Shown one piece after another: positions 59,943 through 64,000 of a DNA stretch of 64,000 nt. Source of the stretch: Streptomyces albus subsp. albus (lineage in GTDB: Bacteria > Actinomycetota > Actinomycetes > Streptomycetales > Streptomycetaceae). Below the pieces are notes generated by a model, which was not told the DNA's origin, made no database searches, and saw only the letters and a program-made list of their open reading frames with translations. Both the position numbers and the translations under genes were made by a program. The stretch spans positions 1 through 64,000 of the forward strand of contig NZ_JODR01000011.1 of NCBI RefSeq assembly GCF_000725885.1, given 5' to 3'. Position 1 is the stretch's first letter, and every line of letters begins with the position of its first letter.

Positions 59943-61505
59943 ATGACCGAGACGGGGGAAAACCGTACGCGGGGCGGGCCGTGGTGGTGGAAGCGGCCAC
60001 GGAGTGCGGTGCTCGACGTCACTCTCGCGGCGGTCTCCGCCGCGGAGTGCGCGCTGCAGGGGCAGGGCTTCGCCGACGAGACGGGGCTGCCCGGCGTACT
60101 GGCGACACTGCTGGGCGTCGTCGTGGGAGCGACGCTGGTGCTGCGCCGGCGCTGGCCGATAGCCGTCGTCCTGGTGGCCATCGCCGTGATACCGGCCGAC
60201 ATGGGCACCGTGCTGAGCGTCGTCGGCCTCTACACGCTCGCCGCGGCGGAGGTGCCGCGGCGCATCACCGGCCTGCTGGCCACGATGGCGGCGCTCGGCA
60301 TACTGGCGATGGCGGCCTTCCGGCTGGACCAGAGCGTCGGACAGGAACCGGATTTCAATCCTCCAGGGTGGTTCGTCCCCCTGGTGGCCGTCGCCCTGGC
60401 GATCGGTGTCACCGCACCGCCGGTGCTGCTCGGCCTGTACGTGGGGGCCAGGCGGCGGCTCGTGGAGTCGCTGCGGGAGCGCGCGGACGGTCTGGAGCGC
60501 GAACTGTCGCTGCTCGCCGACCGGGCGGAGGAGCGCGCCGAGTGGGCGCGCAACGAGGAGCGCACCCGGATAGCCCGCGAGATGCACGACGTGGTGGCGC
60601 ACCGGGTCAGTCTGATGGTGGTGCACGCGGCGGCGCTCCAGGCGGTGGCGCTCAAGGACCCGCAGAAGGCGGCGAAGAACGCCGCGCTGGTGGGGGACAT
60701 GGGCCGCCAGGCCCTCGACGAACTGCGGACGATGCTGGGCGTGCTGCGGTCCGGCGACCCGGACCGGCAGGGCAAGGACGCCGTCCGCGCCCCGTCGGCG
60801 GTATCGCCGCTGCCCGCCGCCCTCGCCCCCGCGCCCTCCGCGGCGGCCCCGGCCGGCTCCACGTCGCCCGCGGCCCCCTCCGGCGGCGGACCCGCGGCGG
60901 CGACGGCGGCCCCGGCCGCGTTCGCCCCGGCCGCCCCGGCCGCCGCGGGCCGGGCGGCCGGAGAACGCGAGGACAGCCGCGGCGAGGTGCCGGGGGACGC
61001 CCGGGGCCGGAACAGCGCCGCCGCGGACGGTTCCGCGTACGGCACCGCGGACGGCCGTGCGGGCGGCGGCGCGCACCGCGGGCATCGGCCGGCCGGCTCG
61101 CCGGACGCGCCGTCGCTGGCGCAGCTGGAGGTGCTGGTCGGCCAGTCGCGTGCGGCCGGCATGGCGGTGGAGCTGAGCGTCGAGGGCGCCCCGGACGGTG
61201 CCTGCCCGCCCACGGTGGAGCAGACCGCCTACCGGGTGGTGCAGGAGGCGCTGACCAACGTCCACAAGCACGCGGCGGGGGCCGCCACCCGGGTACGCGT
61301 CGCGCACCGCGAGGCGGAGGTGGCGCTCCAGGTGGAGAACGAGCCGGCGGCGGACGGCGCGGCCGACGCGGGCCTGCCCAGTGGGGGCAACGGCCTGGTG
61401 GGCATGCGCGAGCGGGTCACGGCGCTGGGCGGCGGCTTCGTGTCGGGCCCGACGGACGCGGGCGGCTTCCGGGTCTCGGCGATCATCCCGTACGCGCGCT
61501 CCTGA
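59943..61505 (+). CDS. NarL-type sensor histidine kinase, apparently orphan (520 aa)
   Basis: Four to five membrane helices fill the first 170 residues, with no large outside domain. The HisKA_3 region follows (EWARNEERTRIAREMHDVVA, His in REMHDVVAHRVSLMVVHA), then an Ala/Pro/Gly-rich insert of about 100 residues (PSAVSPLPAALAPAPSA...), then the HATPase_c part (VEQTAYRVVQEALTNVHKHA; GLVGMRERVTALGG). The insert between phosphotransfer and ATP domains is unusual. ATG at 59943 has AGGGTGG upstream. No response-regulator gene follows: the next feature is a repeat array and an opposite-strand gene. The partner must lie elsewhere. Confidence 0.9.
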   Translation: MTETGENRTRGGPWWWKRPRSAVLDVTLAAVSAAECALQGQGFADETGLPGVLATLLGVVVGATLVLRRRWPIAVVLVAIAVIPADMGTVLSVVGLYTLAAAEVPRRITGLLATMAALGILAMAAFRLDQSVGQEPDFNPPGWFVPLVAVALAIGVTAPPVLLGLYVGARRRLVESLRERADGLERELSLLADRAEERAEWARNEERTRIAREMHDVVAHRVSLMVVHAAALQAVALKDPQKAAKNAALVGDMGRQALDELRTMLGVLRSGDPDRQGKDAVRAPSAVSPLPAALAPAPSAAAPAGSTSPAAPSGGGPAAATAAPAAFAPAAPAAAGRAAGEREDSRGEVPGDARGRNSAAADGSAYGTADGRAGGGAHRGHRPAGSPDAPSLAQLEVLVGQSRAAGMAVELSVEGAPDGACPPTVEQTAYRVVQEALTNVHKHAAGAATRVRVAHREAEVALQVENEPAADGAADAGLPSGGNGLVGMRERVTALGGGFVSGPTDAGGFRVSAIIPYARS

Positions 61506-61517
61506 CCGTCCCGCTGT

Positions 61518-61800
61518 GGCGTGACCGTCCGGCTGTGAGCGTGGCCGTCCGGCTGTGCCCTGTGACCGCCCGGCCGTGTCTGTGTCCGTCGGCCGCGCCC
61601 TGTGACCGCCCGACCGTGCGCGATGTCCGTCCGGTCCTGTGGCCGTCCGGCTGCGCGCGTGGCCGTCGGCCGTGCCCTGTGTCCGTCCGGCTGTGCTCGT
61701 GACCGTCAGCCGTGCCCCGTGACCGTCCGGCTGTGCTCGTGCCCGTCGGCTGGCCCTGTGACCGTCAGCCGTGCCCTGTGACTCTCGGCCGTGTCCGTCG
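61518..61800. repeat. Degenerate tandem repeats in the 370-bp spacer after the sensor kinase gene
   Basis: The gene-free stretch 61506-61875 is built from mixed copies of a unit of about 20 bp such as GTGACCGTCCGGCTGTG, found exactly at 61522-61538 and 61719-61735, with many variants (GTGACCGCCCGGCCGTG, GTGACCGTCAGCCGTGCCC) between. The period is irregular. It separates the convergent kinase and SUKH genes. No promoter or terminator is distinguishable inside it. Confidence 0.75.
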
Positions 61801-61875
61801 CGGGCCGGTCGTGGCCGGGTGCGTCACCTGGGGGGCCTGCCGCCGGGTCCTGCCGTCGGGGCCTGGCCGGGAGTT

Positions 61876-62448
61876 TCAGACCGCGTCCGTCGGCGTGAGG
61901 TCGTCGGCCGGACGCGGGGCGGGCGGGGCGCCCGCGCTGAGCTTTGCGGGGAGGTGCCCCATCAGCAGGGCGGAGAGCGCGGAGTCGAAGTCGATGCCCA
62001 GGTACCAGTCGCCGGTGGCGTCGAGGCTGTAGACGCGGCGCTGGGCGTCGATGGCCAGCAGCGCGCTGTAGTGCCCGCCGTCGTCCCCGTCCGCGGTCTC
62101 GCCCGGTCCGGTGTACTCGCCCTCCGTGCCGATGGGGCAGACCTGGGTGCCCAGGGCGCGGCCGAGGTCGTTGAACGTACGGGCCGCGTGCAGTCCGCTC
62201 AGCGGGTCGATGTGCACGGCCGAGGGCGCGATGTGCCGTCCCGGTCCGGTGGGGACGATGTGCAGTCCGCCGAACTCCGCCCAGACCTCGACGGCGGCGG
62301 GGAAGACCGCGTGCCGGTGCCCGCCGGGTGACAGATGGCCGCGCAGGGTGTCGGCCCACTGTTCGGCCTGCCGGATGTCCCACCGTCCGGGCTGCCACCC
62401 GGCGTTGCGCAGCGGGTCGTCGACGGCGACGGGGAAACGGGTGGTCAT
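61876..62448 (-). CDS. SUKH-3-type immunity-like protein (190 aa)
   Basis: NAGWQPGRWDIRQAEQWADT, VFPAAVEVWAEFGGLHIVPT, HIDPLSGLHAARTFNDLGRA and GTQVCPIGTEGEYTG, with a final YLGIDFDSALSALLMG, are the SUKH-3 pattern. SUKH proteins are immunity factors against many polymorphic toxins, including nucleases and deaminases. ATG at 62448 overlaps the YwqJ-like gene's stop as ATGA, so the pair is translationally coupled with the toxin-like gene first. The C-terminus is Pro/Ala-rich. Known family members in Streptomyces sit beside YwqJ-type deaminases, as here. Confidence 0.85.
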   Translation of the reverse strand: MTTRFPVAVDDPLRNAGWQPGRWDIRQAEQWADTLRGHLSPGGHRHAVFPAAVEVWAEFGGLHIVPTGPGRHIAPSAVHIDPLSGLHAARTFNDLGRALGTQVCPIGTEGEYTGPGETADGDDGGHYSALLAIDAQRRVYSLDATGDWYLGIDFDSALSALLMGHLPAKLSAGAPPAPRPADDLTPTDAV

Positions 62449-63089
62449 CGGTCGCGCTCCTGTGCGGGATCGACGGCCCGTACGCCGAAGTGGGCCAGCA
62501 GCGGGGCGCAGGAGCGGCACGGCGGGACGTAGCTGCCGTGCAGCGGGTCCCCGTCCTCCCTGATGCGGCGCGCGGTCAGCTTGGCGTGCTTGAGGGCACG
62601 TTTTGCCTCGCTGAGGGTGAGCGGTTTCGGCGGCTTGCCGGGACGCGGCGCCTTGGTGGCCTTCGCGGCGCCGCTGCGGCCGTTCTTCCCGTTCTTGCCG
62701 GGCTTGCGGCCGGCCCGTTTGTCGGCGCGGGCGGCCTCCGTGGCAGTCAGATAGCGGGACAGCAGGACCGCTTCGGGGCAGCGGCCGGTGCTGCGGGAGC
62801 GCCGCTCGGTGGTCAGCGTGTCGAGGAAGTCCTGGACGAGGGGGTGGTGGACGGGCGCGCGTTCGCTCTTGCTGCCCGTGCAGGTGAGGGTCTCGCCGCG
62901 GATGGACAGCGCGGCGGCGACGGCGGGAAGGATGCCGTCGCGGCGCTGGCGGAGTACCGGTGCGGTCGCGCTGAGGGAGTCGGCCGCGTTCGTCCAGCCG
63001 ATGCGCGGGTCACCGCCGCCGTACGCGGCGGTGTGCGACTGCGGCGCGATGTGCGCCTGTGGTGTCTGCGCCTGTTGTGCCATATGCAA
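62445..63089 (-). CDS. YwqJ-related deaminase-fold protein, toxin-like (214 aa)
   Basis: The deaminase signatures are GRCPEAVLLSRYL (Cys-Pro-Glu) and PPCRSCAPLLAHFGV (the Pro-Cys-x-x-Cys zinc motif), separated by a Lys/Gly/Pro-rich linker (KRAGRKPGKNGKNGRSGAAK). Upstream are GETLTCTGSKSERAPVHHPL with a possible metal His. The YwqJ-like family belongs to the nucleic-acid deaminases used as polymorphic toxins. TTG at 63089 has GGAGG 8 nt upstream; ATG at 63083 is the alternative. There is no secretion domain, so it could act inside the cell or be delivered otherwise. It is coupled to the SUKH-3 gene. Confidence 0.83.
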   Translation of the reverse strand: MHMAQQAQTPQAHIAPQSHTAAYGGGDPRIGWTNAADSLSATAPVLRQRRDGILPAVAAALSIRGETLTCTGSKSERAPVHHPLVQDFLDTLTTERRSRSTGRCPEAVLLSRYLTATEAARADKRAGRKPGKNGKNGRSGAAKATKAPRPGKPPKPLTLSEAKRALKHAKLTARRIREDGDPLHGSYVPPCRSCAPLLAHFGVRAVDPAQERDR

Positions 63090-63614
63090 TGGAGCTTCCT
63101 CCCCGAGTGTCCCCTTAAGTGCCGGGGCTCGCCCAAGTATGCAGTGTGGCCCACGAGTCGATCATTCCCCCGGTGGCGTCATGCCCCGGTGTCGCTCCGG
63201 CCGCCCGGCGCCGGGACCGCACGGCACAGGGCCGGTGACGTCCCGCGCGCCCCCGTCGTACGGGCTGCCGGTGAGCACCCGGGACGGGGCCGCGACCGGC
63301 CGCCGACGGGAGGCGAGGGGACGCCGGGAGGGAGCCGGGCGGGGCGCCGGAAGGGAGCCCGGAGGGGCGCCGGAAAGATGCCGGAAAGGGGGACCCGCGG
63401 CAGGGGCGGCGTCCGCCGGCCCTGCGGGAGGGGCCCGGCGAGCGGCGCCGGTACGGCGGGAGTTGGGCCCTCCCGCGCGGGAGTGGCGAGGCCGCCGCAG
63501 GGTGTCCGCGCCGGCGGCGGGGCCCCCGGTCACCGGGGGCGGGGGCGGTGACCGCCGATCGTCCTACCGCATAGGCTGTTCGGTACCAGCCAGCACCAGC
63601 AGAAGGCCAACGCC
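63090..63614. promoter_or_regulatory. 525-bp divergent spacer between the YwqJ-like and WHH-type genes
   Basis: No gene is supported. For the rightward gene, GTGACC (63548-63553) and TAGGCT (63572-63577) are 18 bp apart and make a reasonable -35/-10 pair, giving a leader of about 30 nt. The middle (63320-63395) has short GGGGCGCCGGAA direct repeats. Leftward promoter elements are unclear. Confidence 0.45.
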
Positions 63615-64000
63615 ATGACGACAGGTCGGATTGGGCTGGGGGCACCGCCCGGCCCCCAGGGCCAGGGAAACGCCGCAGCGCCACCGAACCGGGCGTACGC
63701 CGGGCAGGTCGTGCAGTTCCCGGACCCCGTCCGGGCCGCCCGCCATCCGCACGGGGTGCGGGTCGACCACAACGGGTTCCCGGACTTCTCCGCGTACGCC
63801 CGTGCGGCGGCCGAGATCGCCGAGCCGCCGGACGGTTTCGGCGGTGACGAACTGCGGCTGACGGACTACGTGTCGGCCAACGCCGCGCTGCACGCCGAGG
63901 GGCACGAACTCTGGTCGGACCTGCCGCCGGTCGCCACCCCGCACGGCTGGACCTGGCACCACGTGGCGCACAGCCGCCGCATGGAACTGATCCCCGTCGA
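63615..64000 (+). CDS. HNH/WHH-type nuclease-like protein, 5' part (runs off right edge)
   Basis: ATG at 63615 opens 128 visible codons: a Gly/Pro-rich start (MTTGRIGLGAPPGPQGQGNA), VVQFPDPVRAARHPHGVRVD, FPDFSAYARAAAEIAEPPDG, ELRLTDYVSANAALHAEGHE and finally TPHGWTWHHVAHSRRMELIP. The GWTWHH-(x)n-M-L-P pattern is that of WHH/LHH HNH-like nucleases found as toxin domains. The C-terminus lies outside. It is divergent from the YwqJ/SUKH-3 pair. No Shine-Dalgarno stronger than AGAAGG at 63601-63606 is seen. Nuclease activity is an inference from the motif. Confidence 0.83.
   Translation, partial: MTTGRIGLGAPPGPQGQGNAAAPPNRAYAGQVVQFPDPVRAARHPHGVRVDHNGFPDFSAYARAAAEIAEPPDGFGGDELRLTDYVSANAALHAEGHELWSDLPPVATPHGWTWHHVAHSRRMELIPV

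Noticed and set aside
61506..61875. Response regulator gene following the sensor kinase
   Set aside because: No receiver or LuxR motifs are present in any frame; the stretch is repeat DNA.

Overview
The window is high-GC actinobacterial DNA and looks like a Streptomyces chromosome. The evidence is strongly G/C-biased third codon positions, GTG/TTG starts, an SsgA-like sporulation/cell-division protein, F420/PPOX-type reductases, a Pmt mannosyltransferase, a TamR/tam pair and SUKH/YwqJ polymorphic-toxin genes. From memory, the order of core genes (glmU-prs-rplY-pth, ppc-desaturase-TetR, tam/tamR, galTEK with a sugar symporter, ABC-F, ispE-rsmA, tatD, rsmI/pmt, PBP) resembles the conserved core around SCO3120-SCO3160 of S. 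coelicolor. I could not run an alignment to confirm this.

Layout. 0-2.2 kb: two small secreted proteins and a MerR regulator with a long repetitive N-terminus. 2.3-5.7 kb: an operon of Baeyer-Villiger-type monooxygenase, alpha/beta hydrolase and SDR, divergent from the MerR gene across two palindromes. 5.7-6.5 kb: a non-coding regular array of about nine degenerate repeats. 6.5-15 kb: a small hydrophilic protein, a Tricorn-like protease, an MMPL transporter, an SsgA-like protein and a beta-lactamase-family hydrolase. 15.1-17.3 kb: a lower-GC cassette with a frameshifted small ORF, a WXG-domain secreted toxin-like protein and a lipoprotein. 17.3-33.3 kb: housekeeping genes (ispE, rsmA, TatD, rsmI, pmt, PBP, YbaK, EamA, ABC-F) and a membrane PQQ-like protein. 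32.6-43 kb: two unusual LuxR-type response regulators, the Leloir galactose operon (galT-galE-galK) divergent from a sodium/solute symporter, and tamR/tam. 43-50.4 kb: GNAT, TetR, a frameshifted APC permease, an amidohydrolase, and a TetR/acyl desaturase pair. 50.6-59.6 kb: ppc, small membrane and DUF proteins, pth, rplY, prs, glmU and tRNA-Gln. 59.9-64 kb: an orphan NarL-type sensor kinase and, at the right edge, a SUKH-3 / YwqJ-deaminase / WHH-type nuclease-like cluster.

Genes working together. BVMO, hydrolase and SDR form a plausible alcohol-to-ketone-to-ester-to-acid cassette. The symporter imports galactose for GalK/GalT/GalE. TamR controls trans-aconitate methylation. Desaturase and TetR probably adjust membrane unsaturation. 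GlmU and IspE supply cell-wall and isoprenoid precursors. RsmA and RsmI modify 16S rRNA. Two clusters (15.1-17.3 kb and 61.9-64 kb) look like polymorphic-toxin or conflict loci.

Non-coding character. The window carries an unusual number of degenerate tandem repeats with unit lengths of about 20-41 bp, mostly at 3' ends of genes. Seven genes have a TANNNT hexamer 6-7 nt before the start codon and no Shine-Dalgarno sequence, the signature of leaderless mRNAs.
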